Assembly: GCA_009649675.1 (NCBI GenBank)
Contig: WJPL01000003.1
Span: 347,645 to 411,644, forward strand
DNA length: 64,000 nt
DNA from: Alphaproteobacteria bacterium HT1-32
GTDB taxonomy: Bacteria > Pseudomonadota > Alphaproteobacteria > Rhodospirillales > HT1-32
Direction: 5' to 3'
Below, piece after piece: positions 54,565 through 63,695 of this stretch (its first letter is position 1; each line of letters starts with the position of its first letter). The position numbers and the translations under genes are program-made. The notes below the pieces were generated by a model that ran no database searches, was not told where the DNA came from, and saw only the letters and a program-made list of their open reading frames with translations.

Positions 54565-56172
54565 TCAGGAATCAAACCACCAGCGGCTTGCACCGCGTGC
54601 GCCGTCGACCTGCCAGCTTGCGGCAAGGTTCGGGCCGTGTTTGACCTTCTTGTTTCGTGCGTAGACGAAGTTCGTAAACATCGGGATGATCGTCCCGCCG
54701 TCATTACGGGCCAGTTCCTGCATCTCGCGATACATCGCCGCCCGCTTGTCCTGATCCAGTTCCGCCTTTGCCTGACGCAGCAGCACATTGAATCGCTCGT
54801 TCTGCCAGTGGCTTTCGTTCCAGGCAGCATCGTCCTTGTAAGCCAGGCTGAGCATGACATCCGGTGTCGGACGTGCGCCCCACTGCACCATGCAGAACGG
54901 CTTCTTCAGCCAGACATCCGAGTAATAGCCATCGTTCGGCTCACGCACGACATTGATGTTAATGCCGGCCTTCTTGGCCTGCTCGGCATACAGAACACAA
55001 AGGTCGACCGCGCCGGAGAACACACTGTCTGCCGTTGACAGGCTGACCGACAGATTCTCGTGACCAGCTTTTTTCAACAGAGACTTCGCCTGATCCGGAT
55101 CATATTTGCGCTGCGGCAGATCCGCCCAGTACGGCATGTTCGGCGAGACATGGGCATCATTGCCCGGAATAGCCGTGCCATATGCAATCTTCTGGATGAT
55201 TTCATCCCGGTCGATCGCCAGCTTCAGTGCGTTACGCACATTGACATCATCGAACGGTGCCTGATCACAGAACATCGGCATCGTGATCGCAGCACCACTC
55301 GGCACATTGTCGATCTCGATGTTCGGATTACGCTTCAGCAGCGACAGCGTTTTCAGTTCAAGCTGCGTCACTGCATCGACATCACCGGTCACCAGCGCCG
55401 TCTGACGGGCATTCGGATCGTTGAGAACAGTAACCTCAACCTCGTCAAACCAGGCGCCCTGACCATGCCAGCCGTCATGACGTACCAGCTTGGTATTCAC
55501 ACCAAAGTCATTATTGACGATCTTGTAGGGGCCGGAGCCATCGCCGGACTGCCAGTCAATCGTGCCATCAGCCTTCGCCGGGCAGATTGCCAGATGATAA
55601 TCCGTCATCAGCCAGGGCAGATCGGCATTGCCGGCGGCCAGCTTGAAGGTTACGGAATGGCTGTCATTCTTGACGATATCATTGACATCCTTGAGCAGTG
55701 CCTTGGCTGCTGAAGTGGTCTTCTCGCCACGATGATGATTCATTGAGGCAATGATATCATCCGCCGTCACCGGCTTGCCGCTGTGGAAAGACGCACCCTT
55801 GACGATCTTGAAGGTCCATTCCTTCGCATCCGGGGTGGCTTCCCAGGATTCTGCAAGGTCAGCCCCAAGACCGTTTTCCGGGGTAATCATCGTCAGATAG
55901 CTGCGATAGGTATGCGCAAGCTGAATGATGGAGAAGCTGAGATAGGTGCCCGGATCGTGGGTGTCTGACGTATTACCGTCATGTGAACCAAGCCGGAACA
56001 GTCCGCCCTTCTTTGGTGCTGCCATCGCCGACGTCGACCAGATGCCCGACGCAACCGACAGGGAAACGCCGGCAGCCAGAGCATGGCTCATGAAGTCACG
56101 ACGCGAGATACGCCCGCGACGGACCTCCGCCTCCATGCGCTTAATCAGATTAAATTCAGTGTTCCCAGCCAT
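54565..56172 (-). CDS. peptide-type (SBP family 5) ABC substrate-binding protein, Tat-exported
   Basis: 535 residues. A twin-arginine signal is visible in RRGRISRRDFMSHALAAGVSLSVASG. Family 5 features: LADLAESWEATPDAKEWTFKIVKGASFHSGKPVTADDI near the N-terminus, VRNALKLAIDRDEII and a C-terminal GGTIIPMFTNFVYARNK. Substrate of these proteins ranges from peptides and opines to sugars; no clue in the sequence. A near-ideal ribosome binding site (TAAGGAGGT, 56176-56184 complement) implies high translation. Confidence 0.92.
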   Translation of the reverse strand: MAGNTEFNLIKRMEAEVRRGRISRRDFMSHALAAGVSLSVASGIWSTSAMAAPKKGGLFRLGSHDGNTSDTHDPGTYLSFSIIQLAHTYRSYLTMITPENGLGADLAESWEATPDAKEWTFKIVKGASFHSGKPVTADDIIASMNHHRGEKTTSAAKALLKDVNDIVKNDSHSVTFKLAAGNADLPWLMTDYHLAICPAKADGTIDWQSGDGSGPYKIVNNDFGVNTKLVRHDGWHGQGAWFDEVEVTVLNDPNARQTALVTGDVDAVTQLELKTLSLLKRNPNIEIDNVPSGAAITMPMFCDQAPFDDVNVRNALKLAIDRDEIIQKIAYGTAIPGNDAHVSPNMPYWADLPQRKYDPDQAKSLLKKAGHENLSVSLSTADSVFSGAVDLCVLYAEQAKKAGININVVREPNDGYYSDVWLKKPFCMVQWGARPTPDVMLSLAYKDDAAWNESHWQNERFNVLLRQAKAELDQDKRAAMYREMQELARNDGGTIIPMFTNFVYARNKKVKHGPNLAASWQVDGARGASRWWFDS

Positions 56173-56594
56173 AATACCTCCTTAGGCCTAGTGGTGTCCG
56201 GTCAGTTTCTGACCATTTTCAGTAGTCCTCCGGCAGACAAGACTGCCTGACCGGAGTTCATGCGCAGCCACAGGAAAGTCACAGCCTGAAAAACACGTAT
56301 AAACAGCCTTATCGGATTTTCTAAAACCGATCGCATGTACATAAGACTTCAAGCAGGTTTCTCCCGGCGGCATGTCCGGATCGGGGCAGTCAGACACTGG
56401 TCTGCACTCCTGATGGAGCCGGATCGCAGTGAAATGCGACAATAATGACGCAACGACATCCCCCACCGCATTGCAGAAAACATCGGCCAACATCACGTGG
56501 CCGATATGCATGCGGTTTCAAATCAACAGGTGCCCATAGTGACGGCAGAGCGCCGAAACGGCAACAGGATATTGTTTTTGGGCGACATACTGTC
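56173..56594. other. 422-bp leader/intergenic region of the ABC importer
   Basis: No convincing gene; a 107-codon cysteine-rich frame on the minus strand has no family features. It contains TAAGGAGGT three bases from the ATG of the binding-protein gene and a possible hairpin CTCCGG...CCGGAG near 56227-56252. Promoter not identified with confidence. Confidence 0.4.
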
Positions 56595-57830
56595 TTATTT
56601 ACGACCTGCTGATAATCGGGTGGTCACCGCCACCTCACTATGAAGGGTGCGGTGAACCGGGCACTTATCAGCAATTTCCAGCAACTTCTGTCGCTGTTCA
56701 TCCGTCAGATCACCATCCAGCTCAACAACCCGGTCAAAGTGGTCGATCTTTGCGTCCTTTGTTTCGCATTCCGCGCAATCACTGGCGTGGTCCTTTTTGT
56801 GGGTCAGTGTCACAGACACTTTCTCCAGCGGCCATTTCTTGCGATTCGCATACATCCGGATTGTCATTGACGTACAGGCACCAAGCGACGCACTGAGCAG
56901 ACCATAAGGTGTCGGCCCGGTATCCCGCCCCCCGATATCCTTTGGTTCATCGGCCCGGATCAGGTGGTTTCGACCAATCGCAATATGCTGGGCGAACAGG
57001 CCATCGCCGGCTTCTGCGACCAGCACCTCTCCCTCTCCGGCCGATATCGACGGGTCCTTTGCAGAAGTCGCATCATCAATATAACGGCGGCTCCAGGCGC
57101 TGATCACACTGGCCACATAAACGGCATCGGCTTTCCGGCTAAGCAGATGGTCTGCATCATCCAGACTGATGAAACTTTTCGGATGTTTGGCGGCCGCATA
57201 AATCGCCGCCGCATTATCAATCCCGACGGTCTGGTCGACCGGTGAATGGAAGATCAGCAATGCCTTGTGCAGTTTGCCGATTGCCGCCGATACGTTCTGG
57301 TTAGCGATATCATCAAGGAACTGCCGGCGGATCCGGAATGACCTCCCGACAAGCTGAACCTCTGCCTCACCTTCAGACTCAATCTCATTGATTGCGCTGG
57401 AAAAATTATGTTTCACATGGCCTGGGTCAGAAGGTGCCGCAATGGTACAGACCGCTTGCACATCAGGCATCCGGCCAGCCGCGACCAGAACCGCAGCTCC
57501 CCCAAGGCTATGCCCGATCAGCACACGGGGCGCGGTATATTCCGACGCCATGAACTGATAGGCTGCAACAAGGTCATCAACATTGGAAGTGAAGTTTGTA
57601 TTGGCAAACTCCCCTTCGCTTGCCCCCAGCCCTGTAAAATCGAAACGCAGTACAGCAACGCCCTGTTCAGTCAGTTCGGCAGCTATTCTCGATGCCGCAA
57701 AGATGTCCTTGCTGCAGGTAAAACAGTGGGCAAACAGCGCGAACGCGCGCGGTGAGTTGTCCGGGCTGTCGAGCCGGGCCGCAAGCTTTTCACCAAGCGC
57801 GCCTGTGAATGTAATTTTCTCGCTCTTCAT
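56595..57830 (-). CDS. fused alpha/beta hydrolase and OsmC-family protein
   Basis: 411 residues. Residues 1-250 are an alpha/beta hydrolase: the HCFTCSKD oxyanion region, nucleophile elbow GHSLGGAAV, acid in HSPVDQTVG and His in DDADHLLSRK. Residues 260-411 are OsmC/Ohr-like: SLGACTSMTIRMYAN with the first redox Cys and DKCPVHRTLHSEV with the second. OsmC/Ohr reduce organic hydroperoxides. Such fusions are known in bacteria; substrate link between the two halves is unclear. Confidence 0.92.
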   Translation of the reverse strand: MKSEKITFTGALGEKLAARLDSPDNSPRAFALFAHCFTCSKDIFAASRIAAELTEQGVAVLRFDFTGLGASEGEFANTNFTSNVDDLVAAYQFMASEYTAPRVLIGHSLGGAAVLVAAGRMPDVQAVCTIAAPSDPGHVKHNFSSAINEIESEGEAEVQLVGRSFRIRRQFLDDIANQNVSAAIGKLHKALLIFHSPVDQTVGIDNAAAIYAAAKHPKSFISLDDADHLLSRKADAVYVASVISAWSRRYIDDATSAKDPSISAGEGEVLVAEAGDGLFAQHIAIGRNHLIRADEPKDIGGRDTGPTPYGLLSASLGACTSMTIRMYANRKKWPLEKVSVTLTHKKDHASDCAECETKDAKIDHFDRVVELDGDLTDEQRQKLLEIADKCPVHRTLHSEVAVTTRLSAGRK

Positions 57831-57919
57831 TCCCGGATACCCCGTTTGTTTAACTGAACACTGGGGGGACCATAACCGGACGACATCATCCTGTCAGGTT
57901 AACGTTCCATCTTCCTCCG

Positions 57920-58642
57920 TCAGATCAGGCCAAAGCCGATCGCCAGCATCCGTAAGGCCAGCAAGGTCACGAGAATCTTGAATATCCGGCGAAACATCTC
58001 TTCCGGCACCCGGTCCAGCACATGACGCCCCAGCAAACCGCCGAAAAATGTTGCCGCGATCATCATCACAATCAGATGCATGTAGGGCGCAAAGGCAAAT
58101 CCGAGAATGCCGAACGCGATCAGCTTGAACATATGTACAAAAGCGACACAGGCGGACTGCGTGCCGATAAGTCCCCGCCGGTCATCCATTTTGCTGCCGA
58201 TGAAGACCATGATCAGGGCACCGATCGACCCGCCCAGCATCGCGACAAAGCTGGACACCGCACCAAGGGCAGCCCCGCGCCAGCTGCTGCTGTTACCGGC
58301 TCTCGGCTTTGGGCCCCAGACACTGAAAAGAATCAGGGCTCCGATTACAATCTGCAATATATCACCGGGCAATTGCAGGCTTACTGATGCCCCTGCGAGG
58401 CCACCGACAACAGCCCCCGCACCAAAAACCAGGGCTATCCGCCAGTCGATATAATGCCGGTTTGCCGTGACCCGGAAGATCGAGGATGCGGACTCAACCG
58501 CACCATGTAGCGGAACAACCGCAGCCGGTGGCACCAGACTTGCGAGAATAACCAGGCTCAGCCCGCCGGTCGGACCAATCGCTGCATTGAAAATCGAAAT
58601 GATAAAGGAACTTAAAACCAGAATGGCTTCTGTGATTGTCAT
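57920..58642 (-). CDS. TSUP-family (TauE/SafE) membrane transporter
   Basis: 240 residues, about seven or eight transmembrane helices in two repeats. Family signs: the first helix with GPTGGLSLVILASLVPPAAVVPLHGAVE and the second repeat VSSFVAMLGGSIGALIMVFIGSK. Members export sulfite, sulfoacetate or related organosulfur anions. Close to the cysK-sseA sulfur operon but on the other strand, so only loosely associated. Confidence 0.85.
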   Translation of the reverse strand: MTITEAILVLSSFIISIFNAAIGPTGGLSLVILASLVPPAAVVPLHGAVESASSIFRVTANRHYIDWRIALVFGAGAVVGGLAGASVSLQLPGDILQIVIGALILFSVWGPKPRAGNSSSWRGAALGAVSSFVAMLGGSIGALIMVFIGSKMDDRRGLIGTQSACVAFVHMFKLIAFGILGFAFAPYMHLIVMMIAATFFGGLLGRHVLDRVPEEMFRRIFKILVTLLALRMLAIGFGLI

Positions 58643-58698
58643 AACAGGGCTATAAAATGCCGCCGTCGCCTTTACCAGTCACAATTGAAAGTCTCTCG

Positions 58699-59310
58699 AT
58701 GACCAACTCGCAAAGCTTTGAGATCATAGAAAAAACAAGTCCCTATGCAGGCTACTACCGGATCGACAAATTCCGCGTGCAGCACAGCCTGCATGATGGC
58801 GGCACCAGCGCCCTTCTGGAGCGCGAAGTTTTTGAACGCGGGCATGTCGGCGCGGTACTGCCCATCGATCCGGCTCGCGACAAAGTTGTTCTGATCGAGC
58901 AGTTCAGACCCGGCGCACTGGCTGCCGGCTGGCATCCATGGGTTATCGAATGCGTTGCCGGGGTCATTGAAGAAGGCGAATCGCCGGAGGATCTTGCCCG
59001 GCGCGAAGCGGTCGAAGAAGCCGGCTGCACGATCAGCGACCTGAAACCGGTATTCCGTTTCCTGACATCTCCCGGTGCGTCATCAGAAACCGTCACACTG
59101 TTCGCTGGTCGTGTGGATGTCAGCAATGTCGGCGGTGTTCACGGGCTGGCCGAGGAAGGAGAAGACATCAGGGTTCTGGTAATGAGCGTGAATGAGGCGC
59201 TTGCCCTGTTACAAGATGGCAAGATCGTCAACGCCAAGACCATCATCGCCCTGCAGTGGCTGGCAGCGAACTATTCTTCCCTGAAGGCGGAATGGCAGGC
59301 CGGCGCTTGA
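58699..59310 (+). CDS. NUDIX hydrolase, ADP-ribose pyrophosphatase-like
   Basis: 203 residues from the ATG at 58699 (MTNSQSFEIIEK). An ATG at 58657 gives a 14-residue longer form, but leaves only 14 bp to the divergent TSUP gene; the choice is uncertain. The NUDIX box is complete, starting at GVIEEGE and running to REAVEEAGC. N-terminal YYRIDKFRVQHSLHDGG and VLIEQFRPGALA are typical of NudF/TrgB enzymes that hydrolyse ADP-ribose to AMP and ribose 5-phosphate. Confidence 0.9.
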   Translation: MTNSQSFEIIEKTSPYAGYYRIDKFRVQHSLHDGGTSALLEREVFERGHVGAVLPIDPARDKVVLIEQFRPGALAAGWHPWVIECVAGVIEEGESPEDLARREAVEEAGCTISDLKPVFRFLTSPGASSETVTLFAGRVDVSNVGGVHGLAEEGEDIRVLVMSVNEALALLQDGKIVNAKTIIALQWLAANYSSLKAEWQAGA

Positions 59311-59376
59311 TCGGACATCCTGCTGACCCTACCTTGGCAGGCAACAACGAGACATATCAGACCGACAGGAAACACC

Positions 59377-60378
59377 ATGAAATTTCGCAAGAATTTTGTC
59401 GATGCGATCGGCAACACGCCGCTCATCAGACTAAATGCAGCTTCTGAAGCAACAGGCTGCACCATCCTCGGCAAGGCGGAGTTTCTGAACCCCGGCGGCT
59501 CGGTAAAGGACCGGGCAGCCATGGGAATCATCAAGGCTGCGGAACGCGACGGCAAACTGCGGCCGGGTGGTGTGATTGTTGAAGGGACTGCCGGCAATAC
59601 CGGTATCGGCCTGGCGCTGGTCGGCAACTCGCGTGGCTATCGTACCGTCATTGTGATCCCCGAGACGCAAAGTCAGGAAAAGAAGGATTTTCTGCGGCTT
59701 GTCGGTGCTGACCTGCGGGAAGTGCCGGCCGTGCCCTACAAGGATCCGAACAACTATGTTCATGTCTCGCAGCGGCTGGCGGAAGAACTCGCCGCAACCG
59801 AGCCGAACGGCGCGATCTGGGCCCAGCAGTTCGACAATATTGCCAACCGTGCTGCGCATCGAGAAACAACCGGCCCCGAAATTTATGAACAGACCAATGG
59901 CAAAGTCGATGGCTTCATCTGCGCTGTCGGTACCGGCGGCACGCTGGCCGGCACCGGCATGTTCCTGAAAGAGCAGAACAGCAACATCCGTATCGGTCTG
60001 GCTGACCCGATGGGGGCAGCACTGTACAGCTACTACAAGGATGGCGAACTGAAATCGAGCGGCACCTCGATCTCGGAAGGTATCGGACAGGGTCGCGTCA
60101 CCGCCAATCTGGAAGGGCTGACCGTTGACCATCCGTTCCAGATTCCGGACGAGGAAGCCATTCCCATTGTCTTTGACCTGCTCCGGAAAGAAGGACTCTG
60201 CCTCGGACTGTCCAGCGGCATCAATGTTGCCGGTGCGATCCGGCTGGCGAAGGAACTTGGCCCCGGTCATACCATTGTCACTATTCTCTGCGACTGGGGA
60301 CATCGCTATCAGTCGAAACTGTTCAACCCCGCCTTCCTGCGCGAAAAAGGCCTGCCCGTTCCCGAATGGCTGGTCTGA
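59377..60378 (+). CDS. cysK: cysteine synthase A
   Basis: 333 residues, fold-type II PLP enzyme. PLP lysine in NPGGSVKDRAAMGI, phosphate loop EGTAGNTGIGLALVG (the usual Thr-Ser-Gly-Asn-Thr reads Gly-Thr-Ala-Gly-Asn-Thr, common in alphaproteobacterial forms), Gly-rich GTGGTLAGTG and SSGINVAGAIRLAKEL. Joins O-acetylserine and sulfide to cysteine. It precedes sseA by 12 bp in a sulfur operon. Confidence 0.92.
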   Translation: MKFRKNFVDAIGNTPLIRLNAASEATGCTILGKAEFLNPGGSVKDRAAMGIIKAAERDGKLRPGGVIVEGTAGNTGIGLALVGNSRGYRTVIVIPETQSQEKKDFLRLVGADLREVPAVPYKDPNNYVHVSQRLAEELAATEPNGAIWAQQFDNIANRAAHRETTGPEIYEQTNGKVDGFICAVGTGGTLAGTGMFLKEQNSNIRIGLADPMGAALYSYYKDGELKSSGTSISEGIGQGRVTANLEGLTVDHPFQIPDEEAIPIVFDLLRKEGLCLGLSSGINVAGAIRLAKELGPGHTIVTILCDWGHRYQSKLFNPAFLREKGLPVPEWLV

Positions 60379-60390
60379 GGAGTTCACGAC

Positions 60391-61245
60391 ATGCCCTACA
60401 GCAATCCCGAAGCACTGGTCAGCGTTGACTGGCTGGCCGCCCATATAGATGCCCCGGATGTACGCGTCATCGACGCCAGCTTTTATCTGCCGACCGAGAC
60501 ACGTAACGCAGATGCGGAATATGCCGAAGGCCATATCCCCGGCGCCATTCGTTTCGATATCGAGGAAATCTGTGATCCGGATTCCGACCTGCCGCACATG
60601 CTGCCCAGTCCGGAGATGTTCTCCAGCCGGGTACGCAATCTCGGTCTCGGCGACGGTATCCGGATCATAGCCTACGACCAGAAAGGCCACTGCGCTGCTG
60701 CTTCCCGCGCCTGGTGGATGTTCCGTGTCTTCGGCCATCACGATGTTGCCGTACTGAACGGCGGACTGCCCGCCTGGAAAGCCGCAGGACATGCGGTCGA
60801 ACAGGATCAACCTGTCCTGAAGCCCCGGCATTTCACGGCCCGTTTCGACAGCACCATGGTACGCAATTACGATCAGGTGAAACGCAACATTGATGCCGGA
60901 AAGTTCCAGACCGTCGATGCCCGGACACGCGGCCGATTTGACGGCACAGCCCCTGAACCCCGCAAGGAACTGCGCAGCGGTCATATCCCGAAATCCCTCA
61001 GCCTCCCCTACGATCAGCTGATCGACCCGGCGACACAGAAAATGCTGCCTGCCGGGGAACTGGAGAAACGGATTGCAGATGCCGGTATTGATCCGAACCG
61101 ACCGATTGTCGCCACCTGTGGTTCCGGTGTGACAGCCTGTGTACCGGCACTGGCGCTTTATCTGCTCGGACACAGGAATGTCGCCATCTATGACGGTTCC
61201 TGGACGGAATGGGCCGGACGACCGGACTCGCCGATCCTGCCATGA
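60391..61245 (+). CDS. sseA: 3-mercaptopyruvate sulfurtransferase (two-domain rhodanese)
   Basis: 284 residues with two rhodanese domains. The first, inactive domain has FYLPTETRNADAEYAEGHIPGAIRF and no Cys at the loop (YDQKGHCAAASRAW has one Cys off position). The second carries the catalytic Cys243 in TCGSGVTACVPALAL; the CGSGVT loop is characteristic of mercaptopyruvate sulfurtransferases rather than thiosulfate ones. Cytosolic. Overlaps the next gene by ATGA. Confidence 0.93.
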   Translation: MPYSNPEALVSVDWLAAHIDAPDVRVIDASFYLPTETRNADAEYAEGHIPGAIRFDIEEICDPDSDLPHMLPSPEMFSSRVRNLGLGDGIRIIAYDQKGHCAAASRAWWMFRVFGHHDVAVLNGGLPAWKAAGHAVEQDQPVLKPRHFTARFDSTMVRNYDQVKRNIDAGKFQTVDARTRGRFDGTAPEPRKELRSGHIPKSLSLPYDQLIDPATQKMLPAGELEKRIADAGIDPNRPIVATCGSGVTACVPALALYLLGHRNVAIYDGSWTEWAGRPDSPILP

Positions 61246-61820
61246 GCAGCGGCGACAAAACTGCGGCGAATAACCGGATTGCGTTCACCCGGACCTATCT
61301 GGAAATGACAGATATGCCAACCCGCGCCAGCCTTCCGGCTCCCGCAGGTCGTGTTGCCCTGATGCGCTGTCACAAGCCAACACTGGCTTTCTATCGCTTT
61401 CTGTATGGCGAGGTCGGACGTAACTGGCTGTGGTATGAACGCCTGCTGCTCGACGATGCTGCCCTGCTCGACCTGATCCGCCGGGAGAATGTCGAGATTT
61501 ACGTCCTCTATGTGGATGGTGGTCCGGCCGGATTTACTGAACTGACATTCGACCCTTCAGGCGATTGCGAGATCAGTTATTTCGGCATGATGCCTGATTT
61601 CGTTGGCGGCGGTTATGGCCGTTACCTGCTGAACTGGGCGATTCATTATGCCTGGAGTGCAAAGATACGCCGCCTGTGGCTCCATACCTGCACCATGGAC
61701 AGCCCAAGGGCACTGCCCTTCTATCAGCGGGCCGGTTTCCGGGCCTATCACCGTGAAGAGCTGGAAGTAGCGGATCCAAGGCCGATCATGTCGCAATTCG
61801 GACTGTCCCCGGACCCATAG
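61242..61820 (+). CDS. GNAT-family N-acetyltransferase
   Basis: 192 residues from the ATG at 61242, which overlaps the sseA stop codon (ATGA). GNAT fold: EISYFGMMPDFVGGGYGRYLLNWAIHYAW includes the acetyl-CoA-binding GGGYG segment, and CTMDSPRALPFYQRAGFRAYHRE is the family C-terminal motif. It is translated with cysK and sseA, so a sulfur-containing amine is a possible substrate (inference). Confidence 0.87.
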   Translation: MSSGDKTAANNRIAFTRTYLEMTDMPTRASLPAPAGRVALMRCHKPTLAFYRFLYGEVGRNWLWYERLLLDDAALLDLIRRENVEIYVLYVDGGPAGFTELTFDPSGDCEISYFGMMPDFVGGGYGRYLLNWAIHYAWSAKIRRLWLHTCTMDSPRALPFYQRAGFRAYHREELEVADPRPIMSQFGLSPDP

Positions 61821-61938
61821 CATTCGAAACGGTCATCAGGGCTATTGTTCCGGCTGTCGTGCGGTGAATCGTCTGAATTTCTCTGATGACGTTCTGAAGG
61901 CGATTGCGGCAGGACAGAAGCCAGCGGATACTCACCAT

Positions 61939-62136
61939 ATGTCGGGGAATGTCATCAATCTGCGAAAGGCGCGCAAACAAAAGCAGCGCCGGGACCGCGA
62001 GGCCGAAGCTGAAGCCAACCGGACCAGACACGGCCAGCCAGCGTCCTTGCGCCGTGCGTCAGAAAAGCAGAATGAAACGGAACGCAAACTGCATGAAAAT
62101 CATCGCCTGAGCACACCGGAGAAGCCCGGCATCTAG
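61939..62136 (+). CDS. DUF4169 small basic protein
   Basis: 65 residues from the ATG at 61939 (MSGNVINLRKARKQKQ); the longer 90-codon frame has no family match upstream. DUF4169 proteins are 60-70 residue highly charged proteins of alphaproteobacteria that start with VNLRKARK. Lys/Arg/Glu-rich and probably helical or disordered. Function unknown. Its stop overlaps by 4 bp the stop of the convergent H1-tailed gene. Confidence 0.75.
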   Translation: MSGNVINLRKARKQKQRRDREAEAEANRTRHGQPASLRRASEKQNETERKLHENHRLSTPEKPGI

Positions 62137-63188
62137 TGAACGACCGGCTTGGAGCTTACCGTCGGAGTGCCAACATCGCTGGTTCTGGCCTTCTCTGTCG
62201 ACAGATCCAGCCCCCAGTCCATCTTCTTTGCTGAGTTCGCCAGCAGGTCACAGAACAGATAGACCATGCGAAGGTCCATCGACGTCACAAAGTCGCGCTC
62301 CTTGCCAAAGCGCAGCGTTACCTGCAACAGCCCTTCCGGGTCGGGACCGCAGGTGAAGGAATGAACCACCAGCGGATCTTCCCCGTGCGGATACATCAGG
62401 TCATCCTGCTTGAAAGGCTTCTTCGGGTTATTAGTCTGAACCGCGTTGGACTGCTGAAATTCCATTACAGCTTTCTTCGAGACCGGGTTCTGCTGCGCCG
62501 CCACTTCCGGGCGTCGCTCGATCACCTTCATCATTGCCAGCCAGAGATGATTCGTTGCCCGTCGGGTCAGCCACATCTTGACCCCTGAGCGGTCCTTGCG
62601 ACTGACATTGATCAGCACCCGGTCCTCAATCATGGAATAGGCAGCACCAATCTGGTCGATCCGCTGGGTATAGAGGTTGCTGCGCTGCTTCACCGTAACC
62701 GATTTCGCAGCAGGCTGCCGGACCTCCACGGTGACTGCCGGGGTCTTTCGCGATGACGTTGACACCTTACCTTTGGTCGAGCGGGTCGCTGGCTTCTTCC
62801 GGGTTGCCGGTTTAGCCGCAGGTTTATCAGCTTCGGCCACCGTCTCGGCCGTCTTTTTTGCCGCTGTTTTTCCTGCGGTTTTCTGTCTCGTCGCCGGAGC
62901 TTTCGCCGTACTGTCGGGTTTCGCTTTTGTCGCCCGTTTGCGCCGGGGTTTCGGCTTTGATGCAGTGATCTCAGCCTCTGCGGCATCGGCTTCCACCGCA
63001 GCCGGAGTCTTCTTCGCCGCCGCAGGTTTGCGTTTGCGGCTTTTGGCCGGCTTTTTTGCTTCAGTTTCAGCAGGCTTTTCTGCCACGGAGAGATCATCCA
63101 CCGGGGGGCTGTCTTCGCCCTTCGGCTTGCGACGGCGTGACGTGCCGCCCTTCGGTTTGGCTGGTGATTTGCGAGGCTTGGTCGCCAT
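62133..63188 (-). CDS. protein with histone H1-like Lys/Ala-rich N-terminus and unknown C-terminal domain
   Basis: 351 residues in two parts. Residues 1-160 are low-complexity, rich in Lys, Ala, Pro and Arg (KKTPAAVEAD, KPKPRRKRATKAKPD, KSVTVKQRSN), like bacterial H1/AlgP-type DNA-binding tails. Residues 165-351 are folded-looking: NLYTQRIDQIGAAYSMIEDRVLINVSRKDRSG, VKMWLTRRATNHLWLAMMKVIE, and FGKERDFVTSMDLRMVYLFCDLLANS. I do not recognise the latter family. A nucleoid or RNA/DNA-binding role is inferred only from the charged part. Confidence 0.75.
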   Translation of the reverse strand: MATKPRKSPAKPKGGTSRRRKPKGEDSPPVDDLSVAEKPAETEAKKPAKSRKRKPAAAKKTPAAVEADAAEAEITASKPKPRRKRATKAKPDSTAKAPATRQKTAGKTAAKKTAETVAEADKPAAKPATRKKPATRSTKGKVSTSSRKTPAVTVEVRQPAAKSVTVKQRSNLYTQRIDQIGAAYSMIEDRVLINVSRKDRSGVKMWLTRRATNHLWLAMMKVIERRPEVAAQQNPVSKKAVMEFQQSNAVQTNNPKKPFKQDDLMYPHGEDPLVVHSFTCGPDPEGLLQVTLRFGKERDFVTSMDLRMVYLFCDLLANSAKKMDWGLDLSTEKARTSDVGTPTVSSKPVVH

Positions 63189-63397
63189 GTCACAAAAGTC
63201 CCGGTTGCATGCCTATACGAATGCCAAGATGCAGCCCCTGCCGCAAGTCCCGATACGCATCGACAGCGAACAAGATCAGCACAAACAGCAGAGTACTGAC
63301 AGGCTTTCCCGGCCATTATCGTCACTAGATTGAAAACTTTCCCGAAAAGGCCTTTTCACACCGGGAAACCTCTGGTACTTCCACAGCCCTTCCGTGG

Positions 63398-63473
63398 GGG
63401 CCCGTAGCTCAGTTGGTAGAGCAACTGACTTTTAATCAGTTGGCCACAGGTTCGAATCCTGTCGGGCTCACCA
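63398..63473 (+). tRNA. tRNA-Lys(UUU)
   Basis: 76 nt. Acceptor GGGCCCG pairs with CGGGCTC (one G-U), D arm GCTCAGTTGGTAGAGC, anticodon loop CTTTTAA gives anticodon TTT, T arm CAGGTTCGAATCCTG and encoded CCA are all present. A strong stem-loop follows 9 bp after its end. Confidence 0.97.
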
Positions 63474-63481
63474 ATATTTCC

Positions 63482-63521
63482 AAAGGCTTAGGATGATTTC
63501 TGAGAAATCTCCTAAGCCTTT
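63482..63521 (+). terminator. long perfect hairpin after tRNA-Lys
   Basis: AAAGGCTTAGGA (63482-63493) pairs with TCCTAAGCCTTT (63510-63521); inside, GATTTC pairs with GAAATC around TGA. Together 18 pairs with one bulged T, followed by CGATTTTC. Probable tRNA terminator; its length is unusual for that role. Confidence 0.6.
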
Positions 63522-63695
63522 CGATTTTCTGGGTAAGCAATAGGTAAGCAAGCTGCCTGACAGTCCCGGCGCAGTCGGCGGGCAGGCAAACTTGCCAGAG
63601 CCTTTCCACCTCCGAACATAAGTCCCGAAACGTCACAAAAATGAACGCCCTGCGCGAACAACATCAGCACCGGGTTCAATCTTGACACTTCCTAT

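Noticed and set aside
56188-56511. A 107-codon cysteine-rich minus-strand frame before the ABC binding-protein gene
   Set aside because: No ribosome binding site or family feature; it lies in the leader of a strongly translated gene and is more likely chance.
59431-61173. A 580-codon open frame on the minus strand opposite cysK and sseA
   Set aside because: It is the antisense shadow of two clear enzyme genes. Its protein has no family features, while the plus-strand proteins carry complete active sites.
63436-63636. Short minus-strand frame ending in SPTGFEPVAN
   Set aside because: This is the well-known false translation of the T arm of a tRNA (here tRNA-Lys), not a gene.
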